DNA from: JBCBCP01 sp039817385
GTDB lineage: Bacteria > Pseudomonadota > Alphaproteobacteria > Rhodobacterales > Rhodobacteraceae
DNA: 64,000 nucleotides
Reading direction: 5' to 3'
Assembly (NCBI GenBank): GCA_039817385.1
Contig: JBCBVY010000007.1
Location: 225,461-289,460 of the forward strand
Positions 50,804-59,279 of the stretch are shown here, piece after piece (positions within the stretch are counted from its first letter, which is position 1; the number at the start of each line of letters is the position of its first letter). The position numbers and the translations under genes are program-made. The notes under the pieces are model-generated. The model was not told the DNA's origin. It did no database searches and was given only the letters and a program-made list of their open reading frames with translations.

Positions 50804-51847
50804 ATGGCGACCAAACCCGCACAGGCCCGCATCTTGCTTCGCACGCTTCTCATCAGCCTTATCGCCACCTGCGCCGCCGCCCCTGCGCTGGCCCATGTCC
50901 GCTGGTTTGTGGAGGCGGGCGTGGCGGTCGAAGGTTTTGAACCCTACAGCCTCACAAGCCCCGAAGTTCTGATCTGGATCGCGCTGGCGACCGGCATAGT
51001 CGGCGCGTCGGTCTGGCTCGACACGGTTCTGCCCGACGTGCGCATCGTCGACAGCAAGACCCGTCACGATTTCATCGAAATCCTGCGCATCTTCACCGGC
51101 ATGTCCTGCCTGCTCACGGCCTATGACGGCGCCATTGTCGCGCCGCACCTCGATGCCTCGGGCGGCTTTGGCACGCTCCTTCTCTGGGTTCAGTCGATCA
51201 TTGGCATTCTGCTGATCGCCAACCGCTTCATCCGCCACGTCGCGATCTGGATGCTGCTTCTGCACCTGGGCCTCGCCATCAAATTCGGTGTCATTGCGGC
51301 CCTCGAATACCTCATCATGCCTGGCATTGCGGTATTCCTGCTGATCAACAACCTGCCGACAGACGCGTTGCGGGTGCGGTGGAAGCCCTATTCCGTCAGC
51401 CTCCTGCGCATTTTCACCGGCATCTCGCTCATCACGCTGGGCTTTTCGGAAAAGCTGCTGAACGCCCAGATGGCCGAGACGTTCCTGATCGTGAACAACT
51501 GGAACTTCCTGGCGCTGATCGGCCTTGATTGGTTTAGCGACCGGCTCTTCGTGCTGTCCGCGGGCGTGGTGGAGGTGGTCTTTGGCGTCATCCTTGTGCT
51601 GGGCACCACGACCCGGCTCAATGTGCTGGCCTTTTCGGCCACGCTCTTGGCGTCCAACGTGATCTTTCTGGTTGAAGGCAACCGGGAGGCTGCGCTGCTG
51701 GAATTTATCGGACACATCCCGATCATGGGCGTTGCGCTGATCTTATTGCTGCTGGGCTATGGACAGACCCTGCGCATCACGAACCTTTTGCCCCATGCGC
51801 GCGTGAACACGCGCACCCGCACCATTCGCGTCCCAGAAGAGGCCTGA
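50804..51847 (+). CDS. DoxX-like membrane protein with predicted N-terminal histidine
   Basis: 347 residues. A signal peptide ends PALA before HVRWFVEAG, so cleavage would leave His as residue 1 of the mature protein, as in copper histidine-brace proteins. About eight helices follow (DSKTRHDFIEILRIFTGMSCLLTAYDG, SLLRIFTGISLITLGFSEKLL), with DoxX-like repeats. The next gene, one base downstream, encodes a His-rich exported protein. A copper-related role is inference from these features. Confidence 0.6.
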   Translation: MATKPAQARILLRTLLISLIATCAAAPALAHVRWFVEAGVAVEGFEPYSLTSPEVLIWIALATGIVGASVWLDTVLPDVRIVDSKTRHDFIEILRIFTGMSCLLTAYDGAIVAPHLDASGGFGTLLLWVQSIIGILLIANRFIRHVAIWMLLLHLGLAIKFGVIAALEYLIMPGIAVFLLINNLPTDALRVRWKPYSVSLLRIFTGISLITLGFSEKLLNAQMAETFLIVNNWNFLALIGLDWFSDRLFVLSAGVVEVVFGVILVLGTTTRLNVLAFSATLLASNVIFLVEGNREAALLEFIGHIPIMGVALILLLLGYGQTLRITNLLPHARVNTRTRTIRVPEEA

Positions 51848-51848
51848 C

Positions 51849-52331
51849 ATGTCGCTCCGCCTGCCATATGTCCTCTATGTCGCGCTGGCCGGCATCCTTG
51901 TCGGTGTCTTGATTGCCCCGATTTTTCGTGACGACGTGACCGCTGGCGCGATGCCCGCGGGTGCGACGCTGGACCACGAAATGATGCACGGCACATATGA
52001 AGTGGTCCCTGTTGGCGCGCCTCAGATCGCGCTCTCTATCACGCCGGACCCGATGGACGGTTGGAACGTGACGTTGCAAACCGCCAACTTCACCTTCAGT
52101 CCCGAGCAGGCGGGGCAGGCGCATGTGGACGGCACCGGCCACGCCCATCTCTACATTGATGGGGTGAAGCGCGCGCGCCTATATGGCCCGCACTTTCATC
52201 TCCCTGATCTCGCCCCCGGTGTTTATGAGATTTCTGTCAGCCTCAGCACCAACGATCACGATTACTACGTATCGCGCGGCGCGCGGATCGCGGCCAGCCA
52301 AACGATCACGCAGCCCGGCCCCGAAAGCTGA
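51849..52331 (+). CDS. Membrane-anchored His-rich periplasmic protein
   Basis: 160 residues. One N-terminal hydrophobic anchor (YVLYVALAGILVGVLIAPIF) is followed by a beta-rich domain. Conserved-looking motifs are DHEMMHGTYEV, GTGHAHLYIDG and LYGPHFHLPDLAPGVYEISVSLSTNDHDYY. The many His and Met residues could form a metal site. It is adjacent to the DoxX-like gene and likely co-expressed. No function can be assigned. Confidence 0.65.
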   Translation: MSLRLPYVLYVALAGILVGVLIAPIFRDDVTAGAMPAGATLDHEMMHGTYEVVPVGAPQIALSITPDPMDGWNVTLQTANFTFSPEQAGQAHVDGTGHAHLYIDGVKRARLYGPHFHLPDLAPGVYEISVSLSTNDHDYYVSRGARIAASQTITQPGPES

Positions 52332-52448
52332 TCCGCCGCCCTGTTTCGGCCTCTTTACAAAACGTTACATCCGGGCGCCGCAAACTGTACAAAATGCGCA
52401 TTCTGGCCCGTGCGGTTTGTACAATATGCAACAACCGCATCGCGGCAG

Positions 52449-53210
52449 TCACGCGCGCCGGAGCCACCACACCTGCTTAACCGGGTAGTCCTTGGCCCAG
52501 TCCGCGGGGACTGCGGCAATGATCCCCTCCGCATCCGGCCGGGCATAAAGCTCCTTGTAGCCTTGCACGGTGAACCCGCAGCGCGCGAAGACATCCATCC
52601 AGCCTTGGAACGTCAGGTTAAAGCAGATGCCGGTCGGCTCAATCTCCACGTCGCGCCAATCCGCGCCCCACATGTCCCGGTAGGGGCGGTGCAGGATCCG
52701 GTCGGCCGGTGCGCCGCTGAGCGGCGCGCAGATCAGCGAGAGCGGGTGATTGCCGAGGAAAACCAACGTGCTACCGGGTTTCAGAAGACGCGCAGCCTCG
52801 GCCAGCCACGCCTCTGCCGGACACCAGATCGACGCGCCATATTCGGAGATTGCGAAATCGAACGCGGCATCGGGCAGGCCCGTTTGCTCCGCATTTGCTT
52901 CTAAAAAGGTAATGTCCAAAGGGTCTTTGGCGTGCAGCGCCCGGGCTGTGGCCAGTTGCTCCGGTGACAGGTCGATGGCCGTCACCGTCGCCCCACGCCG
53001 CGCCATCCAGGCCGAGACATAGCCCGTGCCGCACCCAAGCTCGACCGCGTTCATCCCGGTCATGTCGGCGGGCAACATCTGCACCTGCGCCTCGTGGGTG
53101 TCCCAGCAGCCCCAGACCGGGTCCGCGCGGTGCCACATCGCGCGGCCCCGTTCCACCCAGTTGGGCGCGTCCGCGTTCCAAATGTCGCGATTGGCGGCGG
53201 CGTACTCCAT
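52449..53210 (-). CDS. SAM-dependent class I methyltransferase
   Basis: 253 residues. The SAM-binding motif I is NAVELGCGTGYVSAWMARRGA near residue 55, followed by VTAIDLSPEQLATARAL and FDFAISEYGASIW. The substrate is unknown. It reads away from the tRNA-Ser gene and is the last host gene before the integrated element. Confidence 0.88.
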   Translation of the reverse strand: MEYAAANRDIWNADAPNWVERGRAMWHRADPVWGCWDTHEAQVQMLPADMTGMNAVELGCGTGYVSAWMARRGATVTAIDLSPEQLATARALHAKDPLDITFLEANAEQTGLPDAAFDFAISEYGASIWCPAEAWLAEAARLLKPGSTLVFLGNHPLSLICAPLSGAPADRILHRPYRDMWGADWRDVEIEPTGICFNLTFQGWMDVFARCGFTVQGYKELYARPDAEGIIAAVPADWAKDYPVKQVWWLRRA

Positions 53211-53343
53211 CTATCTGCTTCCAAGCGGTCTTGCGTGCACATCGTGCAGCGTGCCTTGCGCCGCGGTCAATGCCGCGCAGCTTGCGGAAAATGGCGACAT
53301 GCCCCCCTTGCACCTGCGTGCGGCATTCCATAAACCCAGCGAC

Positions 53344-53433
53344 GGACAGGTGGCCGAGTGGTCGAAGGCGCGCGCCTGGAAAGTGCGTAGGCGGGAAACC
53401 GTCTCGAGGGTTCGAATCCCTTCCTGTCCGCCA
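53344..53433 (+). tRNA. tRNA-Ser (GGA)
   Basis: 90 bases with a complete class II cloverleaf. The acceptor stem GGACAGG/CCTGTCC is followed by G and an encoded CCA. The anticodon loop CTGGAAA carries GGA at 53378-53380, the variable arm is long, and the T arm is GAGGGTTCGAATCCCTT. It reads UCC/UCU serine codons. Its last 14 bases are repeated at 63742-63755, marking it as the integration target of the downstream element; the tRNA remains intact. Confidence 0.97.
53420..53433 (+). repeat. attL: 14-bp attachment core in tRNA-Ser 3' end
   Basis: CTTCCTGTCCGCCA, including the discriminator base and CCA of the tRNA. An identical copy lies at 63742-63755. Confidence 0.88.
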
Positions 53434-53690
53434 TTTTCCAATATTTTTCAATCGCTTACGAGTTTAAGTAGTAAATTCGTAGCAAGACTTGTCCCTGTTT
53501 TGGGGTCTTGCGGCGCGCGTGTCACGGGCCGCAGGCCCGGCCTTGTTCTTGTGGTAAGACCGCCTGCGGCGGCCCCGTTGGCATAGTCGCTTCGCGCCAT
53601 GTGTAGGGATGGTCAGCACTCGCGCGCCGTCCGGCGCGCAGATGTTTCACGTTGCTCTCAAGTTATTCTCTTAGGTTATTCTCTTTGTAC
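53434..53690. other. Non-coding origin-like region: GC hairpins and AT-rich tandem repeat
   Basis: No supportable gene. It holds GC inverted repeats (CGGGCCGCAGGCCCG near 53527, GCGCGCCGTCCGGCGCGC near 53622) and an AT-rich tandem repeat, GTTATTCTCTT at 53662-53672 and 53675-53685 (13-base period), just before the iteron-like repeats. An AT-rich tract beside iterons is what an unwinding region of an origin looks like; this is inference. Confidence 0.4.
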
Positions 53691-53778
53691 GACGAGTTTG
53701 ACGGGGGGCTGCGACGAGTTTGACGGGGGGGTTGGACCAGTTTGACGGGGGGTACCGACGAGTTTGACACCCCCCTAG
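53691..53778 (+). repeat. Four 22-bp tandem iteron-like repeats
   Basis: GACGAGTTTGACGGGGGG recurs with an exact 22-base period at 53691, 53713, 53735 (GACC variant) and 53757 (ends ACACCCCCC). Two-turn spacing puts each copy on the same DNA face, as for Rep-protein iterons. The last copy overlaps the end of the Rep-like gene. TGTAC precedes the array, so a terminal transposase-binding array of an IS21- or Tn7-like element is an alternative. Confidence 0.7.
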
Positions 53779-54506
53779 GCCGCCTCATCCGCTTCGATCT
53801 CATCCCCGCACGCATCCATGAGGGCGGAAAATCCGGTGTAAAATTGGTCTATGCGTCCGGGGTATGGCCCAGCCCCGAACCGCTGCCACAAGGCGACAAA
53901 GGCGTCATGGTGTTGTGCCGCCGCGTGGGATGATTGCTTGCGCACGAACGCGATGTCCGCTGGACCATAGCCGCAGCGGAGTAAAGCATCCGTGTTGCTG
54001 TAGAGCGTGGCCAAGCTGCACGCCCGGAAAAGATCATCCGTGGGCCGGTAGTGCGGCACGTACCCCAACCGATGGTCCACTACCTTGATGATGAGGCCAC
54101 GTGCCTCAAGGCGTGCGCACGCCCGCTGAGCCTGTCTCGCATTCAACCCGGTGCCACGCTCAAGATCGGCGTTGAAAAACCACCGCCATCGGTGCAGGGC
54201 AAAAGCGTTGTCCAGCCGCGCTGTGAGCCGGTGCCGTGCGCCGCCAAAGGCGTAGAGCAGAAACCGCAAGAGTTCTTGGGCCGCGTAATCGGTCTGACGG
54301 CCCGGTGTGTGGCACAAAGCGCGGATCACCTTTTCGCGGTAAAAGTCATCAGGCCAAGGCCAGAAATAGGGGTGCCCCCATTCATTGTTCCAATTCGCCT
54401 CAGTCCGGGTTCTAAGGTTGTTGACGAAACTCTCTAGTGTTTCATCAATAATGCCTCGCGCATTTTTACGAATACGCGTCGGAGGGGTATTGCTTTTCGA
54501 GGTCAT
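53775..54506 (-). CDS. Putative DNA-binding/replication protein of the element
   Basis: 243 residues, soluble and rich in Arg. A winged-helix-like segment is visible at about 115-150 (GLNARQAQRACARLEARGLIIKVVDHRLGYVPHYRPT). I do not recognise the family. Its 3' end reaches the iteron-like repeats, which suggests a replication initiator or iteron-binding role. The start has a CAGGA-like site 16 bases upstream, which is weak. Confidence 0.5.
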   Translation of the reverse strand: MTSKSNTPPTRIRKNARGIIDETLESFVNNLRTRTEANWNNEWGHPYFWPWPDDFYREKVIRALCHTPGRQTDYAAQELLRFLLYAFGGARHRLTARLDNAFALHRWRWFFNADLERGTGLNARQAQRACARLEARGLIIKVVDHRLGYVPHYRPTDDLFRACSLATLYSNTDALLRCGYGPADIAFVRKQSSHAAAQHHDAFVALWQRFGAGPYPGRIDQFYTGFSALMDACGDEIEADEAA

Positions 54507-54565
54507 TTCAATTATTCAATTCCTGTTGTTGATTGTCCTTGAAAAGCTGGTCGGCAACGTTCCTT

Positions 54566-54598
54566 GGCCCCCGCTGTGGCGGCATTGCGGCGGGGGCC
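54566..54598. terminator. GC-rich hairpin between two regulator genes
   Basis: GGCCCCCGC and GCGGGGGCC enclose a 15-base loop. The plus-strand side ends in CCTTTT; on the minus, coding strand no T run follows. It may be an attenuator or RNA-stability hairpin, not a classical terminator. Confidence 0.45.
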
Positions 54599-54600
54599 TT

Positions 54601-54933
54601 TTACTCCGAAAGTTTCAGAACGGCGCGGCGGTTGATGCGATACGAATAGCCCCAATGCAGTCCGTCGAAACGCACACGGCGGCGCATCACCACACCCGCT
54701 TCCATCAGTTCACGCAGCGATGCCGAAACGACGCTGGGCTTGCGTCCGCAGTAGGCTGCTATCTCATTGCCATTAAGGACAACTTCCCGCTTCAATTCGC
54801 CCACGGTGCGTTGCGTGATAAGCATGAAGCAGGCGTTCGCGGTTGGGCCGAATAGGTCCGGGGTCTTCCAATAGGCTCGTAGAATAGCGAGCATGGTTTT
54901 TCCGGCTTCAAAGGCTTGGCGTTCGGTCGTCAT
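54601..54933 (-). CDS. Winged-helix transcriptional regulator-like protein
   Basis: 110 residues. A helix-turn-helix plus wing is seen at about 55-100 (LNGNEIAAYCGRKPSVVSASLRELMEAGVVMRRRVRFDGLHWGYSYRIN), in the style of MarR or plasmid RepL-like folds. Function in the element is unknown; it may control copy number or structural genes. Confidence 0.6.
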   Translation of the reverse strand: MTTERQAFEAGKTMLAILRAYWKTPDLFGPTANACFMLITQRTVGELKREVVLNGNEIAAYCGRKPSVVSASLRELMEAGVVMRRRVRFDGLHWGYSYRINRRAVLKLSE

Positions 54934-55029
54934 TCTTTTCTCCGATTTATTGGGTGTCCCTGAAATAACACAAAGTTATTTCCGAAAAAACGCCAGATCG
55001 GAAAATCGGATGCGAGCGCACCCGGTGTG

Positions 55030-55359
55030 TTAATCGTTCGGTAGCGATTTATACGCGGCACGCAAAACTCGCAACCACGGCAGCTTGTGCCCGTGTGCTA
55101 GCGCAATAAGGCTTTTCATCCGAATATTTTTTCCGTGGCCATTTTCAAATTCGTAAAGTTGCGTTGTGCCCAATTCACACGCCGCGGCAATTTCGTGCAG
55201 GCGCATACCCGAATTGGCGCGGCGTGTCTTGAGTAATTGCGCAAGGCTTTCAGACGGATAAGGCCGCCGGGCGTCTTGCAACAGCACTTCAACTTCTGCT
55301 CGCACCCCATACAACTCAGCCAAGTCGAGCAGCCAAACAGTTTCGGGGTTTTGTGTCAC
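55030..55359 (-). CDS. XRE-family helix-turn-helix protein
   Basis: 109 residues. The Cro/C1-type HTH covers about 40-90: LAQLLKTRRANSGMRLHEIAAACELGTTQLYEFENGHGKNIRMKSLIALAHG. It overlaps the preceding head-tail gene by four bases (ATGA), so it is expressed with the late genes and is not a divergently transcribed repressor. This is unusual for a lysogeny switch. Confidence 0.7.
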   Translation of the reverse strand: MTQNPETVWLLDLAELYGVRAEVEVLLQDARRPYPSESLAQLLKTRRANSGMRLHEIAAACELGTTQLYEFENGHGKNIRMKSLIALAHGHKLPWLRVLRAAYKSLPND

Positions 55360-55730
55360 GGCACGATTTGAGGCGCGTCACCGGCCCAGCGGCGCACGGC
55401 CAGACGGGTGCCAACGCCAAGCGTGTATTGGCCAAGCCCGGACGTAACCGAATACCATTGGCCCGCCGGGTCGCGGATCGCCGCCGGGGTGGCCGGGTAG
55501 TCGGCAAGCAACGTCGCAACCCCATCGCCCACCTCACCACCTAGAGCGCGTTGCAGTTCATCGGTATCAGTCCACCGGAGACGCCCGTATGCGGACCCTA
55601 GCAGTGTGAACCTGCCGCCGATGGGACGGTTGCGCACGGGGTCAAGCGCCTGCGTGTAGATTTGGAAAAGTCGGTAGGCCGGGTTGTGACGGGCGGCGCG
55701 GATATGGGCGGCACGCAAGAAATTAGTCAT
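55356..55730 (-). CDS. Putative head-tail adaptor-like phage protein
   Basis: 124 residues, soluble, directly after the portal gene with an eight-base overlap. It has a beta-rich middle part (RPIGGRFTLLGSAYGRLRWTD) and a C-terminal GQYTLGVGTRLAVRRWAG. No family is recognised. Position next to portal and connector suggests a head-completion, stopper or adaptor role. Confidence 0.4.
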   Translation of the reverse strand: MTNFLRAAHIRAARHNPAYRLFQIYTQALDPVRNRPIGGRFTLLGSAYGRLRWTDTDELQRALGGEVGDGVATLLADYPATPAAIRDPAGQWYSVTSGLGQYTLGVGTRLAVRRWAGDAPQIVP

Positions 55731-56748
55731 CCGCCCACCCCACCAATTGCATCGCGCGTTCCAGTTCCACCCCGGCCTTTACAAGCGCTCCCACGGACCG
55801 CGCCCTGCCTGCCGTGTCCGCCGCCATCATGCTTGCACTCGATAGCTTGGATACGCCCACTTTGGCAAACTCGGGCAAGAGTTGCCGGGCAAGCGGTTCA
55901 ACTGTTTGTAGGACAAAGAGACGGTAAGCCTCACGCATCGCACCCGCGTTGCCGTTGCCTGTAACCAATGCCGGGGGCACGCCCGCCGCCGCCAACAGAC
56001 GGAAGTGCAAGGCGTCCACAAACGGGTTGAGGTCCGCGCGGCGCAAGTCGGGGCCTAACTCGGTACGGTGGAACTCTTGCCGGGACGGCTGGCCTACATT
56101 GGTGGCGAAGTCGGCCCGGCTCTTGATGGCCGCAAGGGTGCCGCCGCTCTTGAGGCCGCGCAGGGCCGCTGCCTGTTGATCCTCGGGCACTGTATCGGGG
56201 AACGGCAAAAGCCCCTTGCCGGTCCAATCCATAGCGTCGGCAATCGCCGTTTCGATAGACGCCATGAGGGCGGGGCTTCCACCCATCATCAAGAACGGCG
56301 ACCGGCCCCGCCAAGGCTGCGATGCGTCCGAATTGATGGTAAGGCGCAACACTTCACCTTCAATCGCCCTAACCGTCTCAGTCTCATGGGGCCGGGCGAT
56401 ATGAAGGTGATAACGCCCCTTGCCCACCTCATCCCAGAATGCCGCCCGATGAAGTTCCAATGCGTTGCCACGGACGCGGATGTGGAATACCGCCTCACCA
56501 CGTAGAGCAAGGTCCAGCCCGATAGCCGCCAACACATCCGCCGTGAGTGGTCCAGCGTCCGGCGCGGCGTCCAGCATCGAAAACGCACGGGACCACATCA
56601 TGGCGGCCCCACCTACGGTGGCGGACAGAGATGCGCCGCCCTTGCCCTTAAGCGTGTCGCACCGGTTCGTCAGGTATTCGGCGGTCACAGTTGGGAAAGC
56701 CGCGCGGGTCTCAACATCAGGCTTAGGCTTGGTCTTGAACGGCCACAT
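55723..56748 (-). CDS. HK97-type phage portal protein
   Basis: 341 residues, shorter than typical portals (about 400). Recognisable blocks: LTADVLAAIGLDLALRGEAVFHIRV, PWRGRSPFLMMGGSPALMASIETAIADAMDWTGKGLLPFP, the clip/wing region, and AAAGVPPALVTGNGNAGAMREAYRLFVLQTVEPLARQLLPEF. It forms the ring through which DNA enters the capsid. It overlaps the connector gene by 26 bases. Confidence 0.85.
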   Translation of the reverse strand: MWPFKTKPKPDVETRAAFPTVTAEYLTNRCDTLKGKGGASLSATVGGAAMMWSRAFSMLDAAPDAGPLTADVLAAIGLDLALRGEAVFHIRVRGNALELHRAAFWDEVGKGRYHLHIARPHETETVRAIEGEVLRLTINSDASQPWRGRSPFLMMGGSPALMASIETAIADAMDWTGKGLLPFPDTVPEDQQAAALRGLKSGGTLAAIKSRADFATNVGQPSRQEFHRTELGPDLRRADLNPFVDALHFRLLAAAGVPPALVTGNGNAGAMREAYRLFVLQTVEPLARQLLPEFAKVGVSKLSSASMMAADTAGRARSVGALVKAGVELERAMQLVGWADD

Positions 56749-57076
56749 CTGTTGCCACCTCCCACTTAACTTCGCTGGCCAAGAGGATGCCCGCGCCGCT
56801 CATTTTGAATAGCGGCCCAAGGCTTTCGCGGGTAAGCTGACTGTCGCCAGCCGTCACCGTGCGGAACTCGCGCCGTGAGGGGCTTTGGATCAACTGGTAC
56901 AATGCGAGGCAACGCACCGCTTCCAGCACATGCGGCCCGGCCCCTTCGCTTGTGTAGTCGCGCCCGGTGAAGGCGTCAGCCAGCCGCCAGCTTGCCGCCA
57001 GCACCGCTTCGGCACGCTCAGCCGTCACGCCCGCTTCCAAGGCGATATCGGCAACGGGGATCACGGGGTACGTCAT
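56723..57076 (-). CDS. Head-tail connector (gp6-like) protein
   Basis: 117 residues. An alpha-helical start (VADIALEAGVTAERAEAVLAASWRLADAFTGRDY) and AVRCLALYQLIQSPSRREFRTVTAGDSQ fit the HK97 gp6/YqbG connector family. It overlaps protease and portal genes at its two ends. Confidence 0.65.
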   Translation of the reverse strand: MTYPVIPVADIALEAGVTAERAEAVLAASWRLADAFTGRDYTSEGAGPHVLEAVRCLALYQLIQSPSRREFRTVTAGDSQLTRESLGPLFKMSGAGILLASEVKWEVATDVAVQDQA

Positions 57077-57651
57077 GGCAGGATCACCCTATGCGAGCGC
57101 ACCGGGTGCGCTTTGTGCAGCGCTCGCAATTCGGCCTCAGTGGACGGATAGGCAGGCCGTGTCACGAGCGAGATTTCATAAAGGACAAGAGCCAAGATCG
57201 TGCGGATGAACACCCCCGGATTGCCCGGTTCCTCATCAAGCCGTTCGGCCCCCGGAACGGTAGAAGCCGGGGGCACCCGGAACCCCGGCGACACCCCACG
57301 CACAAGGCCGCTCGCCAGTAGGGAAAGCGCGTCACGCACGTGCGACACGTCTTCGATTTCTGACGCGATTGTCGCGTCAAAAACAAACTCATCCGGCGTG
57401 TCTGCGAAGGTCAGCGTGCCCGCGCCACGGCTAGCGAGAGGCTTATCAAAGTCATGCCCCATGAGAAGGTTGACCTCACGGTCATCCTCAAGAGCGAAGT
57501 TGAAAGCCCCCGGCATGATCCGCTCTTTCCTGACCCTGCCCCGGTCTGCGATGACGGCAAGCGAGCCATAGGGAAACTTCCCACGGATCACGGGACGCTT
57601 GCCCTCACGGCGGACCTCAAGGCCCGCCGCATATGTTGCCCGCGTTTCCAT
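57073..57651 (-). CDS. HK97-family prohead protease
   Basis: 192 residues. The catalytic His is in NLLMGHDFDKPLAS and the Ser in GLVRGVSPGFRV, with the family's LYEISLVTRPAYPSTEAELRAL near the end. It trims the capsid scaffold during prohead maturation. The C-terminal AHPVRSHR is encoded by one copy of the element's 13-bp palindrome. Confidence 0.9.
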   Translation of the reverse strand: METRATYAAGLEVRREGKRPVIRGKFPYGSLAVIADRGRVRKERIMPGAFNFALEDDREVNLLMGHDFDKPLASRGAGTLTFADTPDEFVFDATIASEIEDVSHVRDALSLLASGLVRGVSPGFRVPPASTVPGAERLDEEPGNPGVFIRTILALVLYEISLVTRPAYPSTEAELRALHKAHPVRSHRVILP

Positions 57652-57654
57652 CGC

Positions 57655-58920
57655 TTACGCCCGGTCTTGGACGTTTTCGAGTTTCAGTAGGTGCGTTGCC
57701 GTGCGCTGGTAGAGAAAGTCCAGGAACGCAAAGGTGGTAATCGCGATTTTGCCTTCACGGCTCATCGAATACTGGTCAATCAAGACCTCAACCCCGCCCC
57801 ACGAAGTCATCCACATCGGCGCGCCCGCGTTGAGATACACATTGGACGCCGCCTTGTCCGTCGCGTCACGCGCCCCCCGTTCGGAGACTTGTTGCGAGAA
57901 CATCATGCCGAACCCGGCACTGCGCAGCCGGTCCAACTCACTGACGGCGGTGCCGCCAATTAGCGTGTCCGCAAGGGTTTGGTGAACAACGGGCGCACCC
58001 GCAAAGCGAACACCGCCCGCGTCACTCAGCTTCGCGGTTTCCCACAGATCGGTAGCGTGCAGATTAAACGTGGTGAAGCTGGCCACGTCCGAAACGTCCA
58101 CTGCCCGCGCGCCGGTCAGCACCGTCTCAAGGCCCGCCGGTTCTTCGCCCACGCCGGTGCCCTGAAACGCCACCCGGTCAATGCCAGAACGCATAATCTC
58201 GGACAGGTCACGCCGCAAAATGCTTTCGAGTGCAGAGTTTTTCTTGGCCGCTTGGCGCGTCATGACGTACCGAGCCGTCGCGGTGTGCATCGCGGGCGAC
58301 GTGGCCGTGGTGGTGATCGCTTCCGCGTCCGTGCCTGCGCCCTCGGCCACCCATGCCAGCGACCCGCCACCCGTTACCTCGGGAAAGGACGGGTTTCCGG
58401 TCACTTGCAGGGCGGAGATGCCGAACCGCTGCGCCGCCGATTGTTCGAAAAAGCGTTGAAGTGCGTTCATTGTGGGACGCGTGGCCAACTCCCCGGTGGT
58501 GCCGGGGGCCGTGTCGGTCACGGCGTCGGCGCGGGTTTCCATCGTCAATGCCTCCCAAGGCACAAGCACGCCGCCGTTTTGGGACGGGCCGGAACGCGTT
58601 TGCAGTTCTTGGCTCACCTCAAGTTCGCGGCCATCAAGGGGGCGGCCTTCGGTCAGCGTGGCCACCATGCCGGACAGGCTGAATTGGCGGCACTCGGTCT
58701 CGAATTCCTTGCCCGCGCCGTCCGGCTCTTGGATTTGCGCACGCTCGGCTTCTTCGAGTACCAGCGCAGCGCGCAACTCAACCTCCCCATCCTGATAGGC
58801 TTGGGTCAGGGACCGCATTTCGGTGCGGCCCTCATCGGACAGTTCTTCCGTGTTGGACAGTTCGGCCAGACGTTCCCGCCGCTCCGATTGCTTCAAGGTG
58901 ATGGAGTGCGATTTCAACAT
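57655..58920 (-). CDS. HK97-fold major capsid protein
   Basis: 421 residues. The N-terminal 100 residues are charged and helical, like a delta/scaffolding domain. The capsid fold follows: LQRFFEQSAAQRFGISALQVTGNPSFPEVTGGGSLAWVAEGAG, ESILRRDLSEIMRSGIDRVAFQGTGVGEEPAGLETVL, and WGGVEVLIDQYSMSREGKIAITTFAFLDFLYQR. It overlaps the HNH gene by seven bases. Confidence 0.9.
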   Translation of the reverse strand: MLKSHSITLKQSERRERLAELSNTEELSDEGRTEMRSLTQAYQDGEVELRAALVLEEAERAQIQEPDGAGKEFETECRQFSLSGMVATLTEGRPLDGRELEVSQELQTRSGPSQNGGVLVPWEALTMETRADAVTDTAPGTTGELATRPTMNALQRFFEQSAAQRFGISALQVTGNPSFPEVTGGGSLAWVAEGAGTDAEAITTTATSPAMHTATARYVMTRQAAKKNSALESILRRDLSEIMRSGIDRVAFQGTGVGEEPAGLETVLTGARAVDVSDVASFTTFNLHATDLWETAKLSDAGGVRFAGAPVVHQTLADTLIGGTAVSELDRLRSAGFGMMFSQQVSERGARDATDKAASNVYLNAGAPMWMTSWGGVEVLIDQYSMSREGKIAITTFAFLDFLYQRTATHLLKLENVQDRA

Positions 58921-59279
58921 GGGTGATCCTCACAAGGGTTGGGGTTGATCCCGGCGGCGTTGAGGAAGTCATCGCGGCCTTGGATTTTGGTGCGCCCCAC
59001 AGTTCGGGGGCGTTTCTCTTTACCCGCGTGCCGTTCCGCATTGGTCTTTTGCGAGTGACAGGACGGGCAAAGGTATTGGAGGTTGGACGGGTCGTAGACG
59101 CTGACGCCAAGGTCTTCGCAGACGCCGCGCGGGATGACATGATCCACGTCCCCGGCCATTCCGAGGTAGACCCGGCAATCTGGTTGCTCGCACCTAAATC
59201 CGGCCCGGTGCGCCACGAAAGCACGCACCTTGGACCACATTGCCGTCTTGAGAGGGCGGGTGTTTGTGCGTGCCATCAC
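58914..59279 (-). CDS. Phage-type HNH endonuclease
   Basis: 121 residues. The ββα-metal site reads DVDHVIPRGVCEDLG...NLQYLCPSCHSQKT, with structural cysteines in CEQPDC and CPSC. HNH proteins next to terminase are needed for genome cutting and packaging in HK97-like phages. It overlaps terL and capsid genes at its ends. Confidence 0.88.
   Translation of the reverse strand: MMARTNTRPLKTAMWSKVRAFVAHRAGFRCEQPDCRVYLGMAGDVDHVIPRGVCEDLGVSVYDPSNLQYLCPSCHSQKTNAERHAGKEKRPRTVGRTKIQGRDDFLNAAGINPNPCEDHPC

Noticed and set aside
53691..53778. CRISPR array
   Set aside because: The repeats are 22-base tandem units with at most four unique bases between them, no spacers, and no cas genes nearby.
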